Assembly (NCBI GenBank): GCA_050789255.1
Contig: JBOZRQ010000057.1
Location: 62,001 to 126,000, forward strand
Reading direction: 5' to 3'
Length of the DNA: 64,000 nucleotides
Source: JBOZRQ01 sp050789255
GTDB taxonomy: Bacteria > Bacillota > Sulfobacillia > Symbiobacteriales > Symbiobacteriaceae
Shown: positions 16,972-24,600 of the stretch, piece after piece
Position numbering within the stretch: position 1 is the first letter of the stretch
Layout of the letters: every line of letters starts with the position of its first letter
Made by a program: the position numbers and the translations under genes
Notes under the pieces: generated by a model
Seen by the model: only the letters and a program-made list of their open reading frames with translations
The model's database searches: none
Told to the model about the DNA's origin: nothing

Positions 16972-17577
16972 ATGGAACACGAAAACCGCCCGGCGGATCA
17001 GGCCGAGCAAATGGTCGCCTACTTTCAGGCCCTGGCCGATGTGACCCGCCTCAAGCTGGTGGGCCTCCTGGCCCAGCGGGAGCGGAGCGTGGAAGAACTG
17101 GTCTCGGCGCTGGACGTGCGCCAACCGACGGTCTCCCACCACCTTTCCAAGCTGAAGATGCTGGGGCTGGTGAAACTCCGCAAGGAGGGACAGGTCCACT
17201 ACTACTCCCTGGATGAGGAGTTCGTCCATCGGCTCGCCCGGCAGGTGCTCTCGGCAGACGGGCTGGCGAACTTGGCTCCAAGCGACGAGGGCGGCGCCAC
17301 CTGGGAGAACAAGGTGCTCCAGACCTTCTTCGCCCCTGACGGAAGCCTCAAGGAGATCCCGACCCAGCGCAAGAAGCGCGACGTTATCCTGGCCCGGCTC
17401 GTCGAGGAGTTCGAGCGAGGCCGCATGTACACAGAGGCCGAGGTAAACGCAGTCCTGCGCCGCTTTCACCCCGACGTCTCCACGCTTCGCCGTGAGTTTA
17501 TCATGACGAAGCTGATGCAGCGGGAGAACGGCGGCGGCCTCTACTGGCGGCGGACCACCGACGAGCCCCTGGGGTAG
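16972..17577 (+). CDS. ArsR-family regulator fused to DUF2087
   Basis: A 201-residue repressor: ArsR winged HTH at residues about 10-90 (ALADVTRLKLVGLL, VRQPTVSHHLSKLKMLGLV, HYYSLD) and a DUF2087 domain at about 120-190 (KKRDVILARLVEEFERGRMY, LRRFHPDVSTLRREFIM). No Cys metal-site motif is seen in the HTH, so a metal ligand is unlikely. GTGGAGGTGTCTCC precedes the ATG. It is followed by an MFS gene 111 bases downstream, which has its own palindrome; both are probably under its control. Confidence 0.88.
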   Translation: MEHENRPADQAEQMVAYFQALADVTRLKLVGLLAQRERSVEELVSALDVRQPTVSHHLSKLKMLGLVKLRKEGQVHYYSLDEEFVHRLARQVLSADGLANLAPSDEGGATWENKVLQTFFAPDGSLKEIPTQRKKRDVILARLVEEFERGRMYTEAEVNAVLRRFHPDVSTLRREFIMTKLMQRENGGGLYWRRTTDEPLG

Positions 17578-17617
17578 TTCCCGGGGCGCCTTCAGCCTGA
17601 GCTGGGGCGCACCGGTC

Positions 17618-17635
17618 GCATCGATATATCGATGC
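17618..17635 (+). promoter_or_regulatory. Perfect 18-base palindrome upstream of MFS gene
   Basis: GCATCGATA and its exact inverse TATCGATGC (17618-17635). It shares the ATATATCGA core with the operator at 16918, so the ArsR protein probably binds both. Confidence 0.65.
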
Positions 17636-17688
17636 ATATGGATACATAAATGACAACAACAACCGCAAATACTGGAGGACCATGCTCG

Positions 17689-18909
17689 ATGCAAAGCAGT
17701 GAACGGATCCGGCGTACGTACTACCTGCTCAGCGGCCTCTACAGCTTCACACTGTCGCTTACCCAGCCTGTCTGGGTGCTCCGTCTGACCGATGCCGGCC
17801 ATGACCTGACCACGGTCTCGCTCTTTGCCGTGGTCAACTCGATCACCGCCCTACTGCTGGAAGTGCCTACCGGCGTATTGGCCGACCGCTTCGGCCGGCG
17901 GTTCTCCGTGCTGCTCTCCTTCGCACTGGCCGCTGCGGGCTGCAGCCTGTGGGCGCTCCCGGCATCCGTCCCAGTGATGCTGGTTGGCACGCTCCTCTCG
18001 GGCGCCGGTGTGGCGCTCTACTCAGGGGCGCTCTCCGCCTGGGCGGTGGATGCGATCTCTGCCGCCGGCGGGAGCTTTTCCACCACCGACCTGTTTGGCC
18101 GGGCCTCGGGCATCAGCCGGACGGTTGCGGTCGCCGGTGGCTTCCTGGGCGGCACCGTCCTGGCCCGGTTCGGCCTGGCCTGGCCCTGGGCGGTCGCTAC
18201 GCTTTCCTACCTGCTGCTCTTCGGGCTGGCCTGGCGCCTCATGCACGAGCGCTGGGAACGGGTGGCTGGCCGGTCGGCCCTGGATGAGTGGCGCGGCATG
18301 CTCGCAAGCGTCACCACCGTAGCCCGGGAAGGGCGTCGGAACCCGGTGCTGGGCTTGCTCCTGCTGGGCCCGCTCCCGGCCTTCGTTGGCAGTGCGGCCG
18401 CCGCGAGCCAGTGGCAGGTGAAGTTCCAGGGCCTCTCCTCCGGCGAGGTGGGGGTCACGGGCGTGGTCTGGGCGTTCATGCTCGCAGCCTCGGCCGTCGC
18501 CTCCTTCTCCATTCCCTGGCTGTTGCGGACGGTCGGCTCGCAGCAGCGGTTCCTGGCTGGCGCGGTGGTGCTCAACAGCCTGGCCATCGCAGGCGCCGGT
18601 CTCTCCGGTCAGTACTGGCTGGCCCTCCCCTTCTTCTGCCTCCATGTGGCAGCCACCACCATCTTCGGCACTGTGGGAAGCGCGGCAATAAGCGACCGGG
18701 TGCCGTCCGAAGTGCGGGCAACCGCCCTCTCCGTCTACTCCATGATCGACTGTGTGGCCGATGCGGTGGGCGTGTCACTCTTTGCGCAGGTGACCACCCG
18801 CCTCTCTATGGAGCTAAGCTGGGTGGCCGCAGCTGCGTTGGTGCTGATCGCGGCGCCGCTGCTGCTGGGCGTGGGGGCTAAGGGCCGCCGGATAGGCCTG
18901 GCGAGATAA
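17689..18909 (+). CDS. MFS transporter
   Basis: A 406-residue major facilitator with about 12 membrane helices. The signature loop TGVLADRFGRRFSVL between helices 2 and 3 is the MFS motif A, and GALSAWAVDAI lies in helix 4. It resembles multidrug or antibiotic exporters of the group commonly paired with ArsR repressors. The ATG at 17689 follows GGAGGA by nine bases; a start at 17650 lacks a ribosome site. The second copy of the 38-base hairpin ends the cassette. Confidence 0.88.
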   Translation: MQSSERIRRTYYLLSGLYSFTLSLTQPVWVLRLTDAGHDLTTVSLFAVVNSITALLLEVPTGVLADRFGRRFSVLLSFALAAAGCSLWALPASVPVMLVGTLLSGAGVALYSGALSAWAVDAISAAGGSFSTTDLFGRASGISRTVAVAGGFLGGTVLARFGLAWPWAVATLSYLLLFGLAWRLMHERWERVAGRSALDEWRGMLASVTTVAREGRRNPVLGLLLLGPLPAFVGSAAAASQWQVKFQGLSSGEVGVTGVVWAFMLAASAVASFSIPWLLRTVGSQQRFLAGAVVLNSLAIAGAGLSGQYWLALPFFCLHVAATTIFGTVGSAAISDRVPSEVRATALSVYSMIDCVADAVGVSLFAQVTTRLSMELSWVAAAALVLIAAPLLLGVGAKGRRIGLAR

Positions 18910-18920
18910 GCACTTCTGGT

Positions 18921-18958
18921 CATGGACGAGCCCTCACCGATCACCGATGAGGGCTCAA
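18921..18958 (+). terminator. Hairpin, copy 2 of the duplicated 38-base element
   Basis: Same element as at 16859-16896 with one change (G to A in the stem), here followed by ACGTCAC rather than a T-run. It may act as a weaker terminator for the MFS gene. Confidence 0.6.
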
Positions 18959-19373
18959 ACGTCACGTTCACCTACTGATCGGATCCATAAATCCGACTCA
19001 GGATTCATTTGAATTGAGGCAGGTTTCCTAACGCCGGCCGCGAACTCACGAAGGCCAACCTGTCACAGTGCCTGAAACGCGTTTCCTAATCCCAATGGGG
19101 ATTTCTGATCCTGACCCTAGGTCAAAGTACCATGAGTCATCAAGTGAATAGACTTGCAAAATCGGTATGACGGCAGAATGTCGCTCAGGGGCAGCCATAT
19201 GACATATGACTCTACCAGAAGGAATGTCACTCACGAGATAGAACAAGGTTCATAAGACAACACGTTCAAAAACGTCGGCTCGCCTGTGCACGTATGTGGT
19301 GACGGCGTTGTGAGATCGGATGAGGTTAACCCTACCACTGACTTTTTCAGGACGAAGGAGTTAGATTGCCAAT
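18959..19373. other. Non-coding stretch with IS remnant
   Basis: No convincing gene. It holds the 63-base IS630 end fragment at 19054-19116 and A/T-richer sequence after it. A short minus-strand frame at 19046-19246 runs into the IS fragment and has no ribosome site. Confidence 0.6.
19054..19116 (+). repeat. IS630-type 3' end fragment, copy 1
   Basis: Identical with one mismatch to 20593-20655, which is the C-terminal coding end and right end of an IS630-type transposase remnant. It starts at GCCAACCTGTCACAGTGCC and ends at GATCCTGACC. The two direct copies bracket the S51 peptidase pair. Confidence 0.8.
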
Positions 19374-19592
19374 ATGAAAGTTCGGCTCACATCTGCAGGC
19401 ATCCATAACACAAGAATACACGACGGGCTGGTTGACATGCTGGGCAAACCGATTGCCGAGTCTAGCGCCCTCTGCATTCCCACTGCGGTGTACGCCATAC
19501 CCGGTGGTGCAGGCCTCGCATGGCGGTTCTTCAGCGGACAAGCCACCACACCTACTGACGTTCTACTAGTGAATGGCGGTGAGGCACCTTGA
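19374..19592 (+). pseudogene. Internally deleted S51 peptidase copy
   Basis: A 72-residue frame whose first 54 residues match the N-terminus of the next gene (LTSAGIHNTRIHDGLVDMLG against LTSGGVTNPSIHSALVQLLG), then jump to DVLLVNGGEAP, which matches DVLLVDGGDAT about 50 residues later in the intact copy, and stop. The nucleophile region is absent, so it cannot be an active peptidase. Its TGA overlaps the TTG of the next gene (TTGA), and the two may be translationally coupled. Confidence 0.75.
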
Positions 19593-20251
19593 AGCTCTTG
19601 CTTACGTCAGGCGGCGTCACGAACCCAAGCATCCACTCGGCGCTCGTGCAGCTTCTCGGCAAGCCGATCGCCGAGTGCCACGCCCTCATCGTCCCGACAG
19701 CACAGTGGGGTCACCCGATGTGCGGTCCGAAATCGGTGCGGGGCTTCGTAGCCGCCGAGCCCACGGGGCGGCACCTGTCCGGCCTGGGTTGGGCGTCGCT
19801 CGGTGTCCTCGAGCTCACCGCACTGCCCACCATCGGCGCGGAGCGATGGGTCCCCTGGGTCCGGGAGGCCGACGTGCTCCTGGTCGACGGCGGCGACGCT
19901 ACGTACCTGTACCACTGGATGCGGGAGTCCGGGCTGGCCGATCTGCTGCCTTCGCTGCCCGACACGGTCTGGGTGGGAGTTAGTGCCGGAAGCATGGTGA
20001 TGACGCCCCGGATCGGAGCGTACTTCGTCGAGTGGCCGTCCGCTCCGGACGACCGCACCCTGGGAGTCGTCGACTTCTCGATCTTCCCGCACCTGAACCT
20101 TTTCCCGACGAACACCCTGGCTGACGCAGAGCGGTGGGCCGCCGACATCGGCGGCCCGGCCTACGCCATCGACGAACAGACGGCCATCAAGGTCGTCGAC
20201 GGCTCCGTCGAGGTGGTCTCCGAAGGGCAATGGACGAAGTTCGGGACATAG
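19589..20251 (+). CDS. Peptidase S51 (dipeptidase E-like)
   Basis: A 220-residue cytoplasmic serine peptidase of the PepE (alpha-aspartyl dipeptidase) family. The nucleophile elbow GVSAGSM holds the catalytic Ser; the preceding DVLLVDGGDATYLYHWM and the N-terminal LLLTSGGVTNPSI are family marks, and the length is usual. The start is TTG at 19589, overlapping the stop of the truncated copy; GGTGAGG lies upstream. It lies between two IS630 remnants, so it may have been moved or duplicated with them. Confidence 0.85.
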   Translation: MKLLLTSGGVTNPSIHSALVQLLGKPIAECHALIVPTAQWGHPMCGPKSVRGFVAAEPTGRHLSGLGWASLGVLELTALPTIGAERWVPWVREADVLLVDGGDATYLYHWMRESGLADLLPSLPDTVWVGVSAGSMVMTPRIGAYFVEWPSAPDDRTLGVVDFSIFPHLNLFPTNTLADAERWAADIGGPAYAIDEQTAIKVVDGSVEVVSEGQWTKFGT

Positions 20252-20298
20252 CCGCCCGGCATCCGTGACGTCGCTTCGTTGGACGTGACCTTGTCGGC

Positions 20299-20628
20299 TT
20301 GCAGCACTTCCGAGAGCGCCCGCCGATGGCCCACGAGCCCTGCCGGTCGGCTGACAGGGTCTTCTTCATCGTGGATAACGGGGCTTCACACCAGCCCAAG
20401 ACCTTTCAGGACCGTCTCAGCTCACGATATCCGAAGGCCGTCACTGTGCACTTGCCGGTACATGCGAGCTGGCTCAATCAAGTCGAAGCCTACTTCTCCA
20501 TCCTACAGCGCAAGGCTTTGACTCCAAATGATCTGGAAAGCACAAATGCTCTCACGCAGCGAATCCTGGACTTTCGTCCGGCACAAACGACAGCCAACCT
20601 GTCACAGTGCCTGAAACGCGTTTCCTAA
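20299..20628 (+). pseudogene. IS630-family transposase, C-terminal remnant
   Basis: About 95 residues of the DDE_3 end of an IS630 transposase: FFIVDNGASHQPKTF (second catalytic Asp with DNG/DNASxH context) and LPVHASWLNQVEAYFSILQRKAL (catalytic Glu region). The N-terminal HTH and first Asp are lost, so it is inactive. The frame opens in unrelated sequence around 20299; similarity begins near RVFFIVDNG. Its last 63 bases plus end recur at 19054. Confidence 0.85.
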
Positions 20629-20655
20629 TCCCAATGGGGATTTCCGATCCTGACC
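20593..20655 (+). repeat. IS630-type 3' end, copy 2
   Basis: Direct repeat of 19054-19116 (62 of 63 bases). Includes the stop codon and right end of the transposase remnant. Confidence 0.8.
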
Positions 20656-20718
20656 ACTAGTAGGCCCAACTGGTTGCGCCAAGTCGGTATACCTACGCCG
20701 CGTTAGGCTAAAATGTAA

Positions 20719-20745
20719 AGAGGCGCCCGCATGGAAGGCGCCCCT
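20719..20745 (-). terminator. Minus-strand terminator after small ORF
   Basis: GGCGCC-based stem (20719-20727 with 20737-20745, one G-T pair), followed on the minus strand by TTTACATTTT. Confidence 0.55.
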
Positions 20746-20754
20746 GGGAGTCCG

Positions 20755-20868
20755 CTAGTCGTTAGCGGTGCGAATTGCCGCGAGTACAATCAGCACGACA
20801 AAGATGAATGTGTCTGCCTTCATCTTCACGGTGATGACCACCATTGGCGTCAGCCGACTGCGGGGCAT
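20755..20868 (-). CDS. Possible 37-residue membrane peptide
   Basis: Not in any recognised family. The reading frame codes for a short protein with one hydrophobic segment (DTFIFVVLIVLAAI) and charged ends. GGAGGAGA lies immediately before the ATG, slightly too close, and a minus-strand terminator follows the stop. A 12-bp inverted repeat (20862-20910) surrounds the start and could fold the leader. This layout recalls small type I toxins, but no antitoxin RNA can be shown. Low confidence as a gene. Confidence 0.3.
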   Translation of the reverse strand: MPRSRLTPMVVITVKMKADTFIFVVLIVLAAIRTAND

Positions 20869-20910
20869 TCTCCTCCGCCGCTAAAATGCAGTGTGCTCGG
20901 AGAATGCCCC
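20862..20910. repeat. 12-bp inverted repeat around the small ORF start
   Basis: GGGGCATTCTCC (20862-20873) and its exact inverse GGAGAATGCCCC (20899-20910), loop 25 bases. In RNA from the minus strand it would pair over the GGAGGAGA-ATG start. Confidence 0.7.
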
Positions 20911-21163
20911 TTGCCTTTCAGAGGCTCGGCCTGCCGTGACTCCCAGTTATAGGATACTATAGAACGCGTTTTCAGCTTGTCGAAGGCAGAAGACGCGTTC
21001 TTGCATTTCATTCAACAATTCGACACAACAATTTCAGGATGTCCGGGCGCATGCTCCGCTGGCCCTCGGATATGGTGACCCAACGCCAGAAACTGCACTC
21101 CATGACTTGCCGTCTACTATGCAGGGGGATAGGCTTGACCCCAGGCGGTACGGAGGTGGCGCT
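20911..21163. other. Intergenic stretch without gene
   Basis: Together with 20656-20754 this fills the gap before the next gene. A/T-richer sequence with no frame that has both a start and a ribosome site; an incidental promoter may lie near 20950-20960 (TATAGGATACTATAGA). Confidence 0.4.
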
Positions 21164-21502
21164 ATGAAACGTGCGCTCTTGGTGGCAGCAACGGTAGTGG
21201 CTTTGCTCATCGGGATCGACCGATTGCAATGGTTCACCGGACGCGTGCCCCTGTCAAACATCGTGGCTCGTGTCGCTGAAGGCGCGCCAGAAGCCAGGAT
21301 TTCGGGTCAGCTCCTCCTGTTCCATGGGACGCACCAAATCAATGTGTCTGACTTGAAACCCGTCGGCAAGACCGATCGAGGTGTCACCTTCTATCGCATC
21401 CACGATTGGCCCGATCGGATGCCTGGCGGCTGGATCTACATCCCCATCTCGGATTCACTGAGCTACCGCTACAGCACTCCAACGCGCCCCGGCACGGTCT
21501 AA
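21164..21502 (+). CDS. Hypothetical membrane-anchored or secreted protein
   Basis: Unrecognised 112-residue protein. Residues 3-18 (RALLVAATVVALLIGI) form an N-terminal hydrophobic anchor or signal; the rest is soluble with SDLKPVGKTDRGVTFYRIHDWP and ends in PTRPGTV. GGAGGTGGCGCT precedes the ATG at 21164, which supports the start. No neighbour helps with function. Confidence 0.6.
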   Translation: MKRALLVAATVVALLIGIDRLQWFTGRVPLSNIVARVAEGAPEARISGQLLLFHGTHQINVSDLKPVGKTDRGVTFYRIHDWPDRMPGGWIYIPISDSLSYRYSTPTRPGTV

Positions 21503-21890
21503 TTCGCCGTACTCAAGACTTCTCAAGGGTTCTCAAGGCGGTTCCGCAAACCCGCGACTGGAGCCAGATGCAGCGGAGAGGGCGCGTGGACAGGCCATCT
21601 TCGTCCCGTACGAGGCAAAATCACGGGCTGCGCGACCTCGATCACGGTCGCCACAGTCGGCAAGTAGGCCGTTAGTCGACCATGCGGAACCCTACTGGCA
21701 GAAGATGGATAACCGAAGAATCCAAGGTAAAAGATACCAAAAACTACTCAAGATGGCTCAAAGGCCCTCGCGAGTTCTCGCGGGGCCTCGCGCACAATAC
21801 ACGAAAAAAACTTTACTCATATATCGAACAACCCCGGTTCGGACTACGTTATTGGTAGTAGAAACGCTCCGGAAAGGGGTTGACGGGATT
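21503..21890. other. Intergenic stretch with hairpin
   Basis: No gene seen. It contains CTCAAG repeats near 21512-21540 and a near-perfect hairpin GGCCCTCGCGAG (21763-21774), TT, CTCGCGGGGCC (21777-21787). An in-frame extension of the next gene crosses this region but is unlike coding sequence. Confidence 0.5.
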
Positions 21891-22505
21891 GTGAACATCG
21901 ACAAGGAGATGCTGAATCGGATTCAGGAAGCGGTGGTGGCCAACCGGGTCGCCACCAGGCAGGATCTCATGGAGAACTACGCCATGGAAATCGTCATGCG
22001 GCCGGATCGACTGGGCTACTTCAACCCGCGGGTGACACAGGCGGTGGACGACATGTCCAACACCGAAGTAACCCACATCAAGTTCATCCCGCTGGTCAAG
22101 GACGGGGTAGTCGCCATTACCCCTGCCGCACCCACCGAACCTGGCGCCACCGAGTTCATGCGCGGCGAGAGCCGCCGCACCGCCATGGCCAACCTCCGCG
22201 TCGCTCTGAACGGCTTCCAGGTCGAGATTCACGAAGGGCGCAAGCTCGCCTTCCCGGTCTCCCCGCAGCCGTTTACCACCGCCGAAGGCAAGCAGAGTTC
22301 GATCCTGGTCTTCCAGGTCAAACGGCCTGAAAGCAAGAAGAGCGTGGCCCGTCCCCGCAAGAAGAAGGATGAGGCGAATGCCGAGAAGAAAGCCGAAACC
22401 AAGGCCGAGAACAAGGCCGAAAACAAGGCCGAGCAGAAGCCTCAAGTGGCTCCTCAGCAGCCTCCGGCGGCAGCGGTTCCCGAACAGCCCAAAGCTGAAT
22501 CCTAA
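21891..22505 (+). CDS. Hypothetical protein with charged Ala/Lys/Glu repeat tail
   Basis: Unrecognised 204-residue protein. Residues 1-140 are mixed alpha/beta with MLNRIQEAVVANRVATRQDL and FIPLVKDGVVAITPA; then a basic stretch (SKKSVARPRKKKDE), a repeat of AEKKAETKAENKAENKAEQK type (about 165-185), and a Pro/Gln/Ala tail. The GTG at 21891 is preferred, with GGAAAGGGG eleven bases upstream; longer starts run through low-complexity intergenic sequence. No membrane segment. A terminator follows. The tail suggests binding to nucleic acid or to an acidic partner, which is inference. Confidence 0.6.
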   Translation: MNIDKEMLNRIQEAVVANRVATRQDLMENYAMEIVMRPDRLGYFNPRVTQAVDDMSNTEVTHIKFIPLVKDGVVAITPAAPTEPGATEFMRGESRRTAMANLRVALNGFQVEIHEGRKLAFPVSPQPFTTAEGKQSSILVFQVKRPESKKSVARPRKKKDEANAEKKAETKAENKAENKAEQKPQVAPQQPPAAAVPEQPKAES

Positions 22506-22521
22506 CGCCAGACCAGAAGAG

Positions 22522-22555
22522 CCCACCCTCGCTTCGCAGTGAGGGCGGGCTTTTC
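22522..22555 (+). terminator. Rho-independent terminator
   Basis: GCCCACCCTCGCT (22522-22534) pairs with AGTGAGGGCGGGC (22539-22551), one mismatch, followed by TTTT. Confidence 0.85.
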
Positions 22556-22618
22556 CGCGCCTGACCGCCTTGGTCACCGCATAGGCTAGTCTCACCCTGA
22601 CCAGAGAGGGAGGAAGTC

Positions 22619-24505
22619 ATGCGGGCGACCCTCCGTGTTCTGAATGCCATAGCGAGTCTGGCCCTGGTCTACCTGCTCACCGCGGCAGTCCTGATGCTGC
22701 CTGCAGGGCTTGTACGCAGCGGCAACAGCACGTTTTTCGGCTTCGCAGGCAGCCGGTTCGATCCAGCTCAGTATGGGAGGGCGCTCGGCAGTCGGCCCGT
22801 GGTCGACACGTCGCTACTGGGTGTACAGGCCCAGGTCACGCTCGGCGTCCTGGTTGGCGCGATCTCTCTATGCCTGCTGCTGGGGGGCGTGGCCGGCTAC
22901 CTCCTTAGCCGCTGCGGGGCACGCTGGCTGCGGCGCCCGCTTTGGGGAGTGACCACGCTCCTCCTCTCGCTGCCGGACGTGCTCATGATCATTCTGCTTC
23001 AAGTCTTGGTCTACAATGGTGGACAGCTCTCCGGCCTTCGGCTGCCGGTTTACGGCGCGGTCCTGGGGGAGCTCACGTGGCGTCACTTCGTCCTTCCGGT
23101 CGTGGGGCTCGCACTCCTGGGGGTTCCGTACACCGCCCGCGTCGTCGCGGCGTGCATGGAGGATGTGGCCTCCCAGCCCTACGTGCAGGCAGCCAGGGCC
23201 CGTGGCCTCTCCCGGTGGACCATCCTCTGGCGATATCTCGGGCGCAACACGCTGGTCCGGGCGTGGGGCGCCCTCCCTGCCATTTTGGGCCTGCTGCTGA
23301 GCGCAGAGCCGGTTGTGGAGTACATGACTGAGCTGCCGGGGCTTGGCCGACAGCTCATCCGGACACCCCATGGGTATGGCGCCGCACTCACCCTTCTGCC
23401 GCTGATGTTGACGGTGACGCTGCTGCTCGTTGTGGTTGAGGCAACGGTCAGCGTGGTCAACCCGGCACAAGCAATCGATGGCGTGGTCGACCCGAACATC
23501 CCCCGTCGCACGGCATGGGTGGGCCCCAGGGCAGCGTGGCGCGCCCTGGGCGATCTGGCGACCTGGGTCGCGGACATGGCTCGCGCAGGCCCGGCCTTAC
23601 CTTCCCGCCTGCTCCGGGCGCTCCGGTCCGACCGTCTGCTCTTGGCCGGTGTGGTGCTCGTAACAGGGCTGGTATCCGTCGCGGTCTTTGCGCCCATGCT
23701 CGCTCCGGCCCCCTGGGACCAGCGTGACCTAATCCGCATTGACGGCGCTTCGATCCTGACGCCGCCCTTCCCACCGGGTGCAGGCAACTGGCTGGGAACC
23801 GACGCCTTTGGCCGCGACATGCTGAGCCGGTTGATCTGGGGGACGCGCTTTGCCGTGCTCTTCGCCCTGCTGGCCGTCCCCCTGCGTTTCCTGCTGGCCC
23901 TGCCCGTGGGAATGGTGGCCGCCTACCGGGGCGGTACGCTCGCTTCTACGGTGCAGCGCCTCGCAGCGGTCTTCACGGCCCTGCCTGCCGTCTTGCTGCC
24001 GCTGGCCCTGATCCCCGGTCTCAACGACATCTTCACCGGGCGCCCCTGGCCCGCTGCGCTGGCGGGCATCCTCGTCATCGCACTGCCGGGCGCCCCTCGA
24101 CTGGCCGAGGCCGTCCGCCTGCTCTTTCGGGAGCTGCTGAGCCGCCCGTTTGTGGAGGGCGCCCGGGCCGCAGGGGCTGGCGGAGCAAGGGTCCTGCTCC
24201 GCCATGTGCTCCCACACGCTCTGCCCGCCCTGACCGCACTTGCGGCCCTGGAAGTGCCCGTAGTCATGACGGTCACGACCTTTCTGGGCCTGCGGAAGGT
24301 CTATGTGGGCGGAGCGATGTGGGACCCGGAGACCCGGCGGATCGTGGGGCCGTACATGCCTGAGTGGGGAGCGGCCGTCGCATCGCCGTTCGAGCTGTTC
24401 AGCCTGGGAAAGTGGTGGCTCTGGCTTCCCTTCGCGGCGCTCTTCCTGGCCGTGCTTGGCTTTACCCTGCTCGGGGAGGGGATACGCCGAAGGACGGCCC
24501 GCTAA
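22619..24505 (+). CDS. Orphan single-chain DppB-DppC fusion permease
   Basis: A 628-residue membrane protein that joins two permease domains in one chain. The first half (about 1-300) is DppB-like, with an EAA loop at YVQAARARGLSRWTILWRYL and ELPGLGRQLI after it. A linker of about 40 residues follows. The second half (about 340-628) is DppC-like: WLGTDAFGRDMLSRLIWGTR and the EAA loop FVEGARAAGAGGARVLLRHV. DppB and DppC are normally separate subunits. No binding protein or ATPase gene is next to it, so partners are encoded elsewhere, or the protein has another role. ATG at 22619 with GGAGGAAGTC. A similar fusion lies at 39675. Confidence 0.85.
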   Translation: MRATLRVLNAIASLALVYLLTAAVLMLPAGLVRSGNSTFFGFAGSRFDPAQYGRALGSRPVVDTSLLGVQAQVTLGVLVGAISLCLLLGGVAGYLLSRCGARWLRRPLWGVTTLLLSLPDVLMIILLQVLVYNGGQLSGLRLPVYGAVLGELTWRHFVLPVVGLALLGVPYTARVVAACMEDVASQPYVQAARARGLSRWTILWRYLGRNTLVRAWGALPAILGLLLSAEPVVEYMTELPGLGRQLIRTPHGYGAALTLLPLMLTVTLLLVVVEATVSVVNPAQAIDGVVDPNIPRRTAWVGPRAAWRALGDLATWVADMARAGPALPSRLLRALRSDRLLLAGVVLVTGLVSVAVFAPMLAPAPWDQRDLIRIDGASILTPPFPPGAGNWLGTDAFGRDMLSRLIWGTRFAVLFALLAVPLRFLLALPVGMVAAYRGGTLASTVQRLAAVFTALPAVLLPLALIPGLNDIFTGRPWPAALAGILVIALPGAPRLAEAVRLLFRELLSRPFVEGARAAGAGGARVLLRHVLPHALPALTALAALEVPVVMTVTTFLGLRKVYVGGAMWDPETRRIVGPYMPEWGAAVASPFELFSLGKWWLWLPFAALFLAVLGFTLLGEGIRRRTAR

Positions 24506-24513
24506 GGCCCCTT

Positions 24514-24532
24514 CATGACCGTCATGCATGAC
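24514..24532 (+). promoter_or_regulatory. Response-regulator box upstream of the NarL-type gene
   Basis: The dyad CATGACCGTCATG (24514-24526) continues into GTCATGCATGAC (24521-24532), a perfect 12-base palindrome. The 13-base core is identical to the centre of the larger palindrome at 26393, so both are probably bound by the regulator encoded at 24601. Confidence 0.6.
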
Positions 24533-24600
24533 CTTTGGTACAGGAACTCCACCCGCACGAGTGTAATTACCTAAACACACGCGCAAGTGGGGGTAGACCC

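Noticed and set aside
19046..19246. 66-codon minus-strand frame
   Set aside because: Its second half reads antisense through the IS630 end fragment, the start is a bare TTG and no ribosome site is present.
20299..20655. Active IS630 element
   Set aside because: The transposase lacks its N-terminal half and first catalytic Asp, and no left end was found.
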